Assembly (NCBI GenBank): GCA_002322035.1
Contig: DCNF01000049.1
Location: forward strand, 5,553-25,097
Source: Geobacter sp. UBA1603
GTDB lineage: Bacteria > Desulfobacterota > Desulfuromonadia > Geobacterales > Pseudopelobacteraceae
Length of the DNA: 19,545 nt
Direction: 5' to 3'
In this document: positions 1 through 7,860 of the stretch, one piece after another
Layout: the number at the start of each line of letters is the position of its first letter
Position numbering within the stretch: position 1 is the stretch's first letter
Program-made: the position numbers and the translations under genes
Notes under the pieces: generated by a model
The model's database searches: none
What the model saw: only the letters and a program-made list of their open reading frames with translations
What the model was told of the DNA's origin: nothing

Positions 1-527
1 TCTCGGGCGGCCAGCGCCAGCGGATCGGGATCGCCCGGGCACTGGCGTCGGAACCATCGCTGATCATTGCCGATGAGCCGGTCTCATCGCTTGACATATC
101 GATTCAGGCCCAGATCATCAACCTGCTGATGAGACTGCAACGAGACCACAGCCTGACGGTGATCATCGTCTCCCACAATCTGTCCGTACTTCGTCACATG
201 TGCGACCGCATCTTCATCATGTATCTCGGTACCGTGGTTGAATCAGCCCCTGCCGCAACGCTGTTCACTTCATTTCGTCATCCATATACGGAAGCGCTGC
301 TCGCTGCTGTTCCACAGCTCTTAGCGTCAGGAGCACAGACACCACCAATTCTTAATGATGACGTGCCGTCACCATTACGCATCCCTGCCGGCTGCCGCTT
401 TCACCCCCGCTGCCGCTATGCCCGCGATATATGCCGCGTTGAGCAGCCGTACCTTTCCGCTGCAGCACCTGGCCACACCTCGGCCTGTCACTTCAGCAGC
501 GAGCTTTTTGGCCGGCACACGCCGTAG
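1..527 (+). CDS. oligopeptide/dipeptide-type ABC transporter ATPase, C-terminal part (5' truncated)
   Basis: This is the C-terminal half of an ABC ATPase; the open frame starts at base 3 and the Walker A region lies outside the window. The visible order is the ABC signature SGGQRQR at the very start, Walker B (LIIADEP), the D-loop (SSLD), and the switch-histidine segment (VIIVSHN). A C-terminal extension follows with [15 protein letters not shown], the Cys-containing tail of the oligopeptide/dipeptide (Opp/Dpp) ATPase family. By family knowledge it would hydrolyse ATP on the cytoplasmic face to power peptide or nickel-type uptake. The substrate cannot be told from this fragment, and the permease and binding-protein genes are not in the window. 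It ends at TAG (525-527). Confidence 0.9.
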   Translation, partial: SGGQRQRIGIARALASEPSLIIADEPVSSLDISIQAQIINLLMRLQRDHSLTVIIVSHNLSVLRHMCDRIFIMYLGTVVESAPAATLFTSFRHPYTEALLAAVPQLLASGAQTPPILNDDVPSPLRIPAGCRFHPRCRYARDICRVEQPYLSAAAPGHTSACHFSSELFGRHTP

Positions 528-532
528 TGTGC
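515..532 (+). terminator. weak hairpin at the end of the ABC ATPase gene
   Basis: GCACAC and GTGTGC form a perfect 6-bp inverted repeat around a 6-nt loop that includes the TAG stop codon. T-rich runs start only about 27 nt later (around 559-577). It is therefore not a classical intrinsic terminator and may be coincidental. Confidence 0.2.
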
Positions 533-578
533 TCCCGCAACCTTCAGCAAAACAGTCATTTTTTGTGGTATTTTTTTA

Positions 579-607
579 TTGACGGCATATAAATCTATAT
601 ATAGTAT
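579..607 (+). promoter_or_regulatory. sigma-70-type promoter of the ArsR-family gene
   Basis: TTGACG (579-584) and TAGTAT (602-607) are separated by 17 bp in an AT-rich stretch that differs from the surrounding GC-rich coding DNA. The predicted start of transcription is about 25 nt upstream of the ATG at 640. A ribosome-binding site, GAAAAGG (626-632), stands 7 nt before that ATG. Confidence 0.6.
595..604. promoter_or_regulatory. palindrome over the -10 element, candidate ArsR operator
   Basis: CTATATATAG is a perfect 10-bp palindrome that overlaps the -10 hexamer of the promoter before the ArsR-family gene. ArsR/SmtB repressors commonly bind AT-rich dyads over their own promoter, so autoregulation is a reasonable inference. 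The simple alternating TA composition means chance is possible. Confidence 0.4.
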
Positions 608-639
608 TTTTGCTAAAATTATCATGAAAAGGCTCGGGT

Positions 640-915
640 ATGGAATTCAACAAAAACAAGCAGTTTACCGTAGAAGCTGAAATCCTTAAGGTCCTCGGTC
701 ACCCGATCCGCCTGAAAATAGTGGCTGGGCTCTGTACCAGGGAATGCAATGTAAAACACATCTGGGAGTGCCTCAACCTCCCCCAGGCAACGGTTTCACA
801 ACATCTGGCTCTACTGAAAAACAAGGGAATCATCGAAGGAAAGCGGGAGGGTGTTGAGGTTCACTACAGTGTAATTAATCCCTTGGCCAAGAAAATCATT
901 GCCACATTACTATAA
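640..915 (+). CDS. small ArsR/SmtB-family transcriptional regulator
   Basis: This 91-residue winged-helix repressor is little more than the ArsR DNA-binding domain. The N-terminal helix carries LGHPIRLKIV (about residues 19-28), as in ArsR proteins. The recognition helix region is PQATVSQHLALLKNKGII (about 48-65), followed by a wing (EGKREGVEVHYSV). Cys32, Cys36 and Cys44 lie in and just before the helix-turn-helix, where ArsR-type metalloid sensors carry their thiols. The classical ELCVCDL motif is absent, so the ligand is not predictable. It has its own promoter, a palindrome over the -10, and a good ribosome-binding site. Its 3' end converges on bioC with 7 bp between them. Autoregulation is inferred; other targets are unknown. 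Confidence 0.88.
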   Translation: MEFNKNKQFTVEAEILKVLGHPIRLKIVAGLCTRECNVKHIWECLNLPQATVSQHLALLKNKGIIEGKREGVEVHYSVINPLAKKIIATLL

Positions 916-922
916 TGTTTAG

Positions 923-1753
923 CTAGAGTTTGCGGGCCACCAGGTAAAACGTCTCATAGGTTGCCGGCAGTGTCCCGTCCGGCAGAGCATAACGCTGACG
1001 ATAGCGCTCTGAAATGTCGTTCAGAATCCCGCGCCACCCCAGACCGCCACCCCCTCCTTTTCCGGCATAATTGGCGGTTCCTGCACCTATCCCTTTGATT
1101 GAACGAAGCAGGTCATACAGATCCATCCGCACATCGGTCTCGCGTTCAGAAAACAGCTGCACTACCTTGAGAGATTCATTCTGCCCGGCAACCGCAGCAA
1201 AATATTCTCCGGAATGGAAGCGATGGAGCCTATTCTTGGCTGCATCGTGATCCGGCAGACGTTTTCCAGCCAGCACCTCACGATAGCATTCATGGAGTTC
1301 CCAGAGGGTTTTACCTCCAAACAACGCCAGACAGACCAACCCGCCCGGGCGCACCACGCGCGTGAGCTCTGCAATGCCGTGCTCCAGTGTTTCCAGCCAT
1401 TGCATGGTCGAGGTTGAGACGGCCAGATTAAATGAGTGATCACGAAATGGCAGGTTTTCCAGATCCCCAGAAACGGTCATTGCCCGCTGCCCCATTTTAG
1501 CAGCAGTCTGACGGGCCATGCCGAATGCCAGATCCAGGCCGGTGCAGCATGCAGAAGGATACTCCTGTGTCAGATGCTCAAGAAGTGCTCCAGTGCCGCA
1601 GCCCGCATCAAGGACCTGTTCCGGAGCGGCATTCAGGCTATTCCTGATCAACTCGGCCATCCGGGCAACAACCCGCTTTTGCACGGTCGCAACGCGGTCA
1701 TACTGCTCGGAATGAAGCGCAAACGAGCGGCGAATCATGCTGCGGTCAAGCAT
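923..1753 (-). CDS. bioC: malonyl-ACP O-methyltransferase BioC
   Basis: A class I SAM-dependent methyltransferase of 276 residues. BioC methylates the free carboxyl of malonyl-ACP so that fatty-acid synthesis can extend it to pimeloyl-ACP methyl ester, the start of biotin synthesis. Motif I is DAGCGTG (about residues 49-55), with MLDRSMIRRSF at the N-terminus (compare the BioC pattern of an RxxxxxSF-type lead-in) and STMQWLE in the middle. The ATG at 1753 was chosen because it overlaps the end of bioH (ATGCTTGA); a TTG at 1783 would give 286 residues but overlap bioH by 38 nt. It is the last gene of bioF-bioH-bioC, so family and context agree. Confidence 0.9.
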   Translation of the reverse strand: MLDRSMIRRSFALHSEQYDRVATVQKRVVARMAELIRNSLNAAPEQVLDAGCGTGALLEHLTQEYPSACCTGLDLAFGMARQTAAKMGQRAMTVSGDLENLPFRDHSFNLAVSTSTMQWLETLEHGIAELTRVVRPGGLVCLALFGGKTLWELHECYREVLAGKRLPDHDAAKNRLHRFHSGEYFAAVAGQNESLKVVQLFSERETDVRMDLYDLLRSIKGIGAGTANYAGKGGGGGLGWRGILNDISERYRQRYALPDGTLPATYETFYLVARKL

Positions 1754-2570
1754 CGCGCACCGCCTGCCCAGAAACAGATTCAATGATAAGTCGCGCCATA
1801 TAATCAGGTTCTGTCATTAACGGGGCATGACCGCAGCCGCTGATTGTCACATGTCGGCTTCCCGAAATCGCATCAGAAATCCATTGAGACGCCTGTGCAG
1901 GGCAAATTCGGTCGTCTGCACCGCTTATGACAAGCGTCGGTATTCTGATCGCAGGCACCATCATTCTCAAGTCGCTCTTTGCAAGGCTTTCGAGACCATC
2001 AAGCGCGGTAGCGGCATCGGGGAACGGGACACTCCCCAGCCAGGCGCCGAGAAGATCACGCATACCCGTGTCATTCTGCATAGCAGCCGGCAGCATCAGC
2101 TGCCTGAAATCATTGAGAGCGCGATGCACATCACGCTGTAGACGCTTAGCCATACCGGCAATTTCAGCCGTGAGCAGTCCCCAGGTCACATCAGCGGTTG
2201 AGCAGAAACAGGCGGTACTGCAGATAAGCACCAGCGACTTCCAGCGCCGGTTTCCGTCCGCTGCGATCTTCATGGCCGCCTGCCCCCCCATAGACCACCC
2301 GGCCAGGACAGCAGCATTGAGGCCAAGGTGGTTTCCCAGCAGTTCAGCATATTCGGCCCAGAGCACGTAATCAGCCCTGCCGAGCGAAGGTGACCGCCCA
2401 TGACCTGGAAAATCGGGCATAATCACCCTGAATCTCGTCGAGAGGCGTTCCGCCAGTGGCTTCCACACCTCGCTCGACATACACCAGCCATGCAACAGTA
2501 CAAGCGCAGGACCGTTACCGCAGGTTTCGTACCAGATATCAGAACCATCCGGACCAGGGCACCACGGCAT
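1746..2570 (-). CDS. bioH: alpha/beta hydrolase, pimeloyl-ACP methyl ester esterase (BioH-type)
   Basis: A 274-residue alpha/beta hydrolase. BioH removes the methyl group from pimeloyl-ACP methyl ester, ending the chain elongation that BioC began. The oxyanion motif HGW lies near residue 27. The nucleophile elbow is GWSMGG (Ser93), the acid lies in SGADDR (Asp219/220), and the catalytic His248 is in GCGHAP. The ATG at 2570 was chosen because it forms TGATG with the bioF stop and has GAGAGGA about 8 nt upstream; an earlier start at 2609 would run back into bioF. Several unrelated hydrolases can fill this step, so the specific role rests on the position between bioF and bioC. Confidence 0.87.
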   Translation of the reverse strand: MPWCPGPDGSDIWYETCGNGPALVLLHGWCMSSEVWKPLAERLSTRFRVIMPDFPGHGRSPSLGRADYVLWAEYAELLGNHLGLNAAVLAGWSMGGQAAMKIAADGNRRWKSLVLICSTACFCSTADVTWGLLTAEIAGMAKRLQRDVHRALNDFRQLMLPAAMQNDTGMRDLLGAWLGSVPFPDAATALDGLESLAKSDLRMMVPAIRIPTLVISGADDRICPAQASQWISDAISGSRHVTISGCGHAPLMTEPDYMARLIIESVSGQAVRDA

Positions 2571-3745
2571 CAGAGGATTCCTCTCGAACGGCCATGGAAG
2601 GTAATCCACTCGACAGCCCGATCGAGCTCTTCAATCGTATGGGCCGCCATCAGTGTGCAGCGCAGCCTGCTGGTGCCGGACGGCACGGTCGGCGGACGGA
2701 TTCCCTGCAGAAAAATTCCGTCAGCAAGCAGAGCAGACGCAAAATCCATGGTGACTGACGCATCTCCGACAATCAAAGGGATAATTGGCGTCGGGTCTGC
2801 GGCTACGGTAAACCCGTTCTGTCGCAGTTTCTCCCTGAAATACTGAACCAATTCATGGAGCCGCTTGCGCAGTTCTTCGCCTTCCGGTGCCTGAACCATA
2901 TTCAGTGCGGCCAGCGATGCAGCCAGAACCGGCGGCGGGAGTGATGTGGAAAAGATAAAACTGCGCGAGCGGTTTATCAGAATCTTCCTGACCTCATCGG
3001 GCACAGCGGCATAGGCTCCGTAGCTTCCCAGGGCCTTGCCGAACGTCCCCATCTGAATATCAATACCTTCGGTGCACCCCAAATATGCAGCCGTCCCACG
3101 CCCCTGGGAACCCAGCACCCCGCTGCCATGGGCGTCGTCAACCATCAAAAATGCGGCGTATCTGCGTTTAAGCTCAATCAGTCCGGCAAGTTCCGCCAGG
3201 TCGCCATCCATACTGAATACCCCGTCGGTAACGATCAGTACGCGGCCCTTTCCGCACTGGCGCTCCATCAGCCGAGCCAATGCCTGCACATCGTTGTGGG
3301 GGTAACGAATCATCTTCGCCCCGGAAAGAATGATGCCGTCAACAATACTGGCATGATTAAGCCGGTCAGAGAAGACAGTATCTCCGCGCCCGACCAGAGC
3401 CGGTATGATACCGGTGTTGGCCGCGTAGCCGCTGTTGAACAACAGCGCCGATTCGGTTTGCTTAAATCGGGCCACGGCCTGCTCAAGTTCTTCATGGAGG
3501 GCCATGGTTCCGGACACCAGTCGTGAAGCGCCACTTGATGTGCCAAACAGACAAGCGGCACGACTGGAAGCATCCGCCAGGGCCGGATGCCCGGCCAGTC
3601 CAAGGTAATTATTGGAACAGAGCAGCAGGCATTCCCGACCGTCGACCGTCACGGTAGAATCCTGCCGTCCGGCGATCATCCGCGTGCTGCGCAGAAGCCC
3701 GGATCCGGACAGGTGCAACAGCTCTTGTTGTATGGTTTGTGACAT
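2570..3745 (-). CDS. bioF: 8-amino-7-oxononanoate synthase BioF
   Basis: A 391-residue PLP-dependent alpha-oxoamine synthase that condenses pimeloyl-ACP (or -CoA) with L-alanine to give 8-amino-7-oxononanoate, the first committed step of the biotin rings. Visible family features are the NNYLGL substrate-side motif (about 45-50), SGTMALHEELE, His131 in DRLNHAS, VDDAHG (about 202-207) for the PLP pyridine ring, and the PLP lysine Lys237 in MGTFGKALGSYG. The length is normal. The ATG has AAAGGA about 5 nt upstream. It is the first gene of the bio cluster and sits directly behind a BirA-type operator. bioA, bioD and bioB are not in this window. Confidence 0.95.
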   Translation of the reverse strand: MSQTIQQELLHLSGSGLLRSTRMIAGRQDSTVTVDGRECLLLCSNNYLGLAGHPALADASSRAACLFGTSSGASRLVSGTMALHEELEQAVARFKQTESALLFNSGYAANTGIIPALVGRGDTVFSDRLNHASIVDGIILSGAKMIRYPHNDVQALARLMERQCGKGRVLIVTDGVFSMDGDLAELAGLIELKRRYAAFLMVDDAHGSGVLGSQGRGTAAYLGCTEGIDIQMGTFGKALGSYGAYAAVPDEVRKILINRSRSFIFSTSLPPPVLAASLAALNMVQAPEGEELRKRLHELVQYFREKLRQNGFTVAADPTPIIPLIVGDASVTMDFASALLADGIFLQGIRPPTVPSGTSRLRCTLMAAHTIEELDRAVEWITFHGRSRGIL

Positions 3746-3754
3746 AAGTTCCTT

Positions 3755-3786
3755 TGGTCAACCCATACAGAACGAAGGGTTGACAA
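3755..3786 (-). promoter_or_regulatory. BirA-type biotin operator upstream of bioF
   Basis: Read on the minus strand, TTGTCAACC and GGTTGACCA are separated by exactly 14 nt, with the inverted repeat extending to GTCAACCC/GGGTTGAC. This matches the known BirA box (TTGTnAACC, 14-16 nt, GGTTnACAA) used by bifunctional biotin ligase/repressors. It begins 10 nt upstream of the bioF ATG, in the 61-bp gap after the histidine-kinase gene. By the established model, BirA carrying biotinyl-5'-AMP would bind here and shut off bioF-bioH-bioC when biotin is ample. I could not assign convincing -35/-10 boxes beside it, so it may block read-through from the kinase gene. Confidence 0.8.
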
Positions 3787-3806
3787 TCACATCAAAAAAA
3801 ATCAGG

Positions 3807-4958
3807 TTATACGGGAAGCGAAAAGCTGAACGTGGTTCCCTCGCCAGTACTGCTGGTGAAGTTGACGGATCCGTTCAGATACCGTTCCCCGAACAGCTTC
3901 ATGCTGTAGGTGCCAATACCCCGTCCCGTCACTGACTTGGTACTGAACGAACGGTTGAAGAGCTGCAGTTGGACATTCCGGGGGATCTCACCCGGATTGT
4001 GAACGTGGAAGACGACCTGATCACCGCACACCACCGAGAGCGTAACCCTGCCTCCTGGAGGTGTCGCTTCCAGGGCATTGATGATCATATTGCCAACGAT
4101 CCGGCGCACCACGGAACGATCGCTAGTTATGCGGCATTCGTCAACTGCTCCCCGCATCAGGATACGTCCGGGAGTCCGTTCATGATGGCGGTACAATGTA
4201 ATCAGCTCATCAATCAGGGGAGCGACCTCAAATTCTGTCAATTCCGGGATGAATTCGCCCCGCTCTGCCTCAAGCAGCTTCCGCTGGGCACGGATCTCTT
4301 CCAGCAGGTTTCCCGACAGCACAACCAGCCACTGTTTGTATTCCGATTCAAGGTGTCCCGGAAGATTTGAATGCTCCATCAGCATCGATGCCAGACCGTG
4401 GATTCCGCCGGCAGTATTTATGACATCATGGAAAAAGACGCGCTCCAGCAGTTCACGACGTTTGACAGCGCTGACATCGGTTAGAGAGAGAACCGTATAG
4501 GCTTCCCGGTGAATGACAACCGGGGTGGCAATCACCTGAAGGTCAAGGGCTACACCCGCTTCGCGACCCAGAACAACCCTGCACTCCCGTGAATCCTGCC
4601 TACCGGTCTTCTGACTGTTCACAATTGCCTGAACCGCACCGCAGACCGAGCAATGCTCACCGGTTCCGCATCCATCCGGCCCTTCACAGGCATGGAGACA
4701 GTTGAGCGCCTCACCCGGCCGCATCCCGATCAGAACATCCAGGTCATGACTGATGCTGGCACTCAGCACCGCATGATTGACAGCCACGATCTGCCGCTGG
4801 CGGTTAAGAACCATGACATACCCCGGCATGGCCTGCATCAGGGCATTGACAATTTCTTCCATCTGCAGTGTCGAATGCTGCTGTTCCAGATCCATCGCCA
4901 AAGCCCTGCCGGCTGGTGCACAACATGCTTCTGCGGAATATTCAGCCATGATCTGCAT
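3807..4958 (-). CDS. PAS-domain sensor histidine kinase with a Cys cluster
   Basis: A soluble, cytoplasmic-looking histidine kinase of 383 residues with no transmembrane segment. A PAS-like domain (about residues 40-165) carries a cluster of cysteines in NCLHACEGPDGCGTGEHCSVC-type spacing (C-x3-C-x5-C-x5-C-x2-C), which suggests a bound cofactor or metal or a redox switch. The DHp helix has FFHDVIN with the likely phospho-acceptor His177. An HATPase domain follows, with N-box NMIINALEA and G-box GRGIGTYSMKLFG. The ATG at 4958 is preferred (GCAGGGAT upstream); a TTG at 4979 overlapping the upstream stop as TTGA would add 7 residues. No response regulator is adjacent, and the signal and target are unknown. 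Confidence 0.88.
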   Translation of the reverse strand: MQIMAEYSAEACCAPAGRALAMDLEQQHSTLQMEEIVNALMQAMPGYVMVLNRQRQIVAVNHAVLSASISHDLDVLIGMRPGEALNCLHACEGPDGCGTGEHCSVCGAVQAIVNSQKTGRQDSRECRVVLGREAGVALDLQVIATPVVIHREAYTVLSLTDVSAVKRRELLERVFFHDVINTAGGIHGLASMLMEHSNLPGHLESEYKQWLVVLSGNLLEEIRAQRKLLEAERGEFIPELTEFEVAPLIDELITLYRHHERTPGRILMRGAVDECRITSDRSVVRRIVGNMIINALEATPPGGRVTLSVVCGDQVVFHVHNPGEIPRNVQLQLFNRSFSTKSVTGRGIGTYSMKLFGERYLNGSVNFTSSTGEGTTFSFSLPV

Positions 4959-4975
4959 CGTGTACCGATCCCTGC

Positions 4976-6055
4976 TCAAAGTACTGCAGCACGGTCCTGT
5001 GCTGCCAATTCCTCAACAACCTTCTTGACATCCTGGGCCCGTTCGCGGTGACAAACCAGAATTGCATCGCCCGTTGAAACAATAATCAGGTCACTGACCC
5101 CCACAGTTGCCACAGTCCGACCATCTCCGTATATCAGGCAATCAGCAGAATCGATCGAAACATAAGTTGCAGCATTGACCACAATGCTACCGGTGGCATT
5201 GTCCGGTGCAACAACATCCGGCAGGGCGCTCCAGCTGCCGACATCACTCCACCCCATTTCAACAGGAAGGACCTGAACCCGTTCAGACTTTTCCATGACG
5301 CCGTAATCGATCGAAACGCTGTCAACCTGCTGGTACATCTGAATGATCTGTTCTTCCAGGTCGGACAGCTCCCATACATCGCCGCTGAATCCGATGGCGC
5401 CAAGCCGGGCAGAAAGTTCGGGCATATGCCGGCTGATTTCTTGCAGGATAATATCAGCACGCCAGATGAACATACCGCTGTTCCAGAAGAAGTTGCCCGC
5501 CTCAAGATACTCCAGAGCCTGCTCAAGCGGCGGTTTTTCGACAAACCGGCGAACCGGGAACGGCCCACCGCCGCGCAGGTCGGTATCGGCCTCAATATAA
5601 CCGTAGCCGGTTTCCGGTCGGGATGGCATGATGCCGAGCGTCACCAGATATCCGTTACGGGCGGTGTGTGAAGCACTGACAAGCGTCTGGCGCAGGGCCT
5701 CCTCGTCACGGATAAAGTGATCAGCCGGCAGGACCGCCAGAATGCCGGACGGATCGTGGGACGCAATAATAGCCGCTGCAAGACCTATTGCCGGGGCAGT
5801 ATTGCGGCCGGCCGGCTCTGCGATCACGTCAATCGGCACCCTCCTGTAGGAAGCAAGCTGACGTCTCGTTTCATCGGCCTGGAGATGGTTTGTCACCACC
5901 AGTATCCGTCTGGGTTTTAATGGCAGAACACGCTCAACCGTACGCTGCAGCATGGTCGGGCCGCCGGTAATTGAAATCAGCTGTTTGGGACGCGACACCC
6001 GGGACAGCGGCCAGAAGCGCGTACCGGAACCACCGGCAAGAATAACAATATACAC
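4976..6055 (-). CDS. manC: mannose-1-phosphate guanylyltransferase (single-domain)
   Basis: A sugar-nucleotide pyrophosphorylase of 359 residues, expected to make GDP-mannose from mannose-1-phosphate and GTP in the cytoplasm for surface glycans. The N-terminal nucleotide-binding motif is LAGGSGTRFWPLSR (about residues 6-19), followed by PKQL, PADH (about 110-113), FVEKP (171-175) and FFWNSGMF (189-196). All are typical of the GMP family. The protein ends where the nucleotidyl-transferase domain ends, so it lacks the C-terminal isomerase domain of fused ManC/AlgA proteins. A separate cupin at 6600-6956 supplies that domain. The start is GTG with TAGGGGG just upstream. Confidence 0.9.
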   Translation of the reverse strand: MYIVILAGGSGTRFWPLSRVSRPKQLISITGGPTMLQRTVERVLPLKPRRILVVTNHLQADETRRQLASYRRVPIDVIAEPAGRNTAPAIGLAAAIIASHDPSGILAVLPADHFIRDEEALRQTLVSASHTARNGYLVTLGIMPSRPETGYGYIEADTDLRGGGPFPVRRFVEKPPLEQALEYLEAGNFFWNSGMFIWRADIILQEISRHMPELSARLGAIGFSGDVWELSDLEEQIIQMYQQVDSVSIDYGVMEKSERVQVLPVEMGWSDVGSWSALPDVVAPDNATGSIVVNAATYVSIDSADCLIYGDGRTVATVGVSDLIIVSTGDAILVCHRERAQDVKKVVEELAAQDRAAVL

Positions 6056-6063
6056 ATTACCCC

Positions 6064-6603
6064 CTACTTGTATTGGATCCGGTCGATGAAATCAGCCGTT
6101 TCCCTGGCAAGCATCGCCAGGGCTGCCGCCGTATCAAGAACATCCCAGAGCGTCTGCCTGAAATAGGCCACCTCCTGGTCTGTGGCACCATCATGCAGTG
6201 TACCGGTGATCGAGATCCGGAAACGACCGACCCGGGTAAATTTTCCTTTCAGTACCAGTGTCCGTTCAGTCGGCTGACCATTGCGGAAGATTTCCGGGAA
6301 TATTTTGTGTGAGCGGGCATACCGTTCAATTGACTCGGCCAGTTCGGACGGCATTCTGGCGTACATGCGGTCACGCTCGCCCATGCGGTTTTCAGGAGTA
6401 TCAGTGTACAACTCCCGCTTCATCTCAAAATCACGGATCAAAAGCGCTTTATAGGTTGACATCGGTTTCGTGTTGGTGACAACCTCTTCATCCATCACCG
6501 TGGTGGATGTGACGGCACAGCCCGACACCAGCACCGCCAAAAGAATAACGGCTGCTGCATGCAGTAGCCGTGAAATGCGTCGTGCGCCGCCACGTTTGAT
6601 CAT
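6064..6603 (-). CDS. predicted outer-surface lipoprotein of unknown function
   Basis: A 179-residue protein that I do not recognise. It has a basic N-terminus, a hydrophobic stretch (about residues 13-26) and a lipobox ending LVSGC with Cys29 as the lipidation site, so it should be exported and lipid-anchored. The mature part contains a charged helical segment (about 50-95) and a C-terminal half with alternating beta-like strands (LVLKGKFTRVGRFRISITG). That part loosely resembles small periplasmic lipoproteins that measure or bind envelope components. The ATG at 6603 overlaps the stop of the upstream cupin gene (ATGA); a GTG at 6615 is the alternative. It lies between the isomerase-type and guanylyltransferase genes, so a link to glycan export or assembly is only inferred. 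Confidence 0.75.
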   Translation of the reverse strand: MIKRGGARRISRLLHAAAVILLAVLVSGCAVTSTTVMDEEVVTNTKPMSTYKALLIRDFEMKRELYTDTPENRMGERDRMYARMPSELAESIERYARSHKIFPEIFRNGQPTERTLVLKGKFTRVGRFRISITGTLHDGATDQEVAYFRQTLWDVLDTAAALAMLARETADFIDRIQYK

Positions 6604-6956
6604 GCCTGCGGACACCGATCATAATCATCGTCAAAACGGACGATATCGTCTTCGCCGAGATACTCGCCGCTCTGGACCTCGATGATTACCAGCGGAATTT
6701 TACCAGGATTTTCGAGACGATGGTTCTGGCCGATCGGTATGAAGGTTGATTCGTTCACATTGACGACCTGCTGGAGATCGCCGCAGGTCACCAGGGCCGT
6801 ACCGGAAACAACAATCCAGTGTTCGCTGCGATGGTGATGCTTCTGCAGCGAAAGTCGCTGCCCCGGCTTGACTTCGATCCGTTTGATCTTGTAGCTCGCG
6901 TTTTCATCAAGCACCTGGTAAATCCCCCAGGGACGCTCACCCCGTTCAAACTGCAT
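6600..6956 (-). CDS. cupin, mannose-6-phosphate isomerase type II domain
   Basis: A 118-residue stand-alone cupin that matches the C-terminal isomerase domain of bifunctional ManC/AlgA proteins. That domain interconverts fructose-6-phosphate and mannose-6-phosphate using a metal ion. RPWGIYQVL (about 8-16) is the family lead-in. The metal-binding set is in QKHHHRSEHW (His40, His41, His42, Glu45, His46), with a further His79 in IPIGQNHRLEN. It probably feeds the guanylyltransferase two genes downstream, although a phosphomannomutase is also needed and is not in this window. A strong AAAGGAG lies in the last codons of rfbD, and the gap to rfbD is 3 nt, so the genes are probably coupled. Confidence 0.85.
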   Translation of the reverse strand: MQFERGERPWGIYQVLDENASYKIKRIEVKPGQRLSLQKHHHRSEHWIVVSGTALVTCGDLQQVVNVNESTFIPIGQNHRLENPGKIPLVIIEVQSGEYLGEDDIVRFDDDYDRCPQA

Positions 6957-6959
6957 AAT

Positions 6960-7793
6960 TCAGGCTCCTTTACGCTGTGCAAGGTAGTGTTTCAGTGCTT
7001 CACGCCATGACTGTGGACAAAAGCCGGTATCACGGATCAGCTTGCTGCAGTCCAATGTAGAATATAAAGGCCTCCTGGCGGGCCGGTTCAACTGCTCGGT
7101 GGTCATTGGCGCGACACGCACCGGAAATCCGCTCTCCTCAAAAATTGCCGTGGCAAATCCGTTCCAGGAGCAAAACCCCTGATTGGCAGCATGGTACACA
7201 CCGCGACAGCCATTTTTCAGCAACGCCATGACTGCCGATGCCAGATCGATCGTCCAGGTGGGTGATCCTATCTGATCGTCAACCACAGTCAGTTGACTTT
7301 TTTCAGCGCCAAGCGCAAGCATCGTCTCGACAAAGTTCTTGCCGTGGTGCCCATAAAGCCACTGGGTCCGGACAATCAGGTGTTCGGGATTAAACGCCGC
7401 ATTCATTTCTCCGGCCAGCTTGGACTCTCCGTAAACATTCAGGGGATGCGGAGAATCGTCTTCCTGATAAGGAGAACCTTTGGCACCGTCGAAAACATAG
7501 TCAGTGCTGACATGAACCAGGCGGGCACCGATCTCCCGGGTTGCCATGGCAAGATGTGCCACTCCCTCGCCGTTAACCTGCATGGCTTTCTCGACATCGC
7601 TTTCGCAGCCGTCCACATCAGTGTATGCCGCACAGTTCACAACCGCTTCCGGCTTAAGCGTCGTAATCACACGGGTTGTTGACTCCAGATCCGTTATATC
7701 AATCTCGCCGATATCAACCCCGCGGGCAGAGTCACCGACCAGCGACATAAGATCGCGGCCCAGCATTCCATCAGCGCCAACCACCAGTATCAT
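6960..7793 (-). CDS. rfbD: dTDP-4-dehydrorhamnose reductase
   Basis: An extended short-chain dehydrogenase/reductase of 277 residues. It catalyses the last step of dTDP-L-rhamnose synthesis, NAD(P)H-dependent reduction of dTDP-4-dehydro-L-rhamnose. The N-terminal Rossmann motif GADGMLG (6-12) is followed by VNCAAYTDVDGCE, a family hallmark. The catalytic STDYVFDG (96-103) and YGESK (Tyr121, Lys125) come next. GGAGGA lies about 10 nt before the ATG. The epimerase gene rfbC lies more than 9 kb away on the other strand; rfbA and rfbB are not in the window. It belongs to the glycan block with the glycosyltransferases upstream. Confidence 0.93.
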   Translation of the reverse strand: MILVVGADGMLGRDLMSLVGDSARGVDIGEIDITDLESTTRVITTLKPEAVVNCAAYTDVDGCESDVEKAMQVNGEGVAHLAMATREIGARLVHVSTDYVFDGAKGSPYQEDDSPHPLNVYGESKLAGEMNAAFNPEHLIVRTQWLYGHHGKNFVETMLALGAEKSQLTVVDDQIGSPTWTIDLASAVMALLKNGCRGVYHAANQGFCSWNGFATAIFEESGFPVRVAPMTTEQLNRPARRPLYSTLDCSKLIRDTGFCPQSWREALKHYLAQRKGA

Positions 7794-7860
7794 AAATGAC
7801 GTTCCTCCATCTTATGAGCCTGCAAAATGTTTCTTGTAGCATAATTTTCTGGCGAGGTGG

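Noticed and set aside
1754..1783. TTG start of bioC at 1783
   Set aside because: It would overlap bioH by 38 nt. The ATG at 1753 gives the usual short overlap and starts at the conserved MLDRSMIRRSF.
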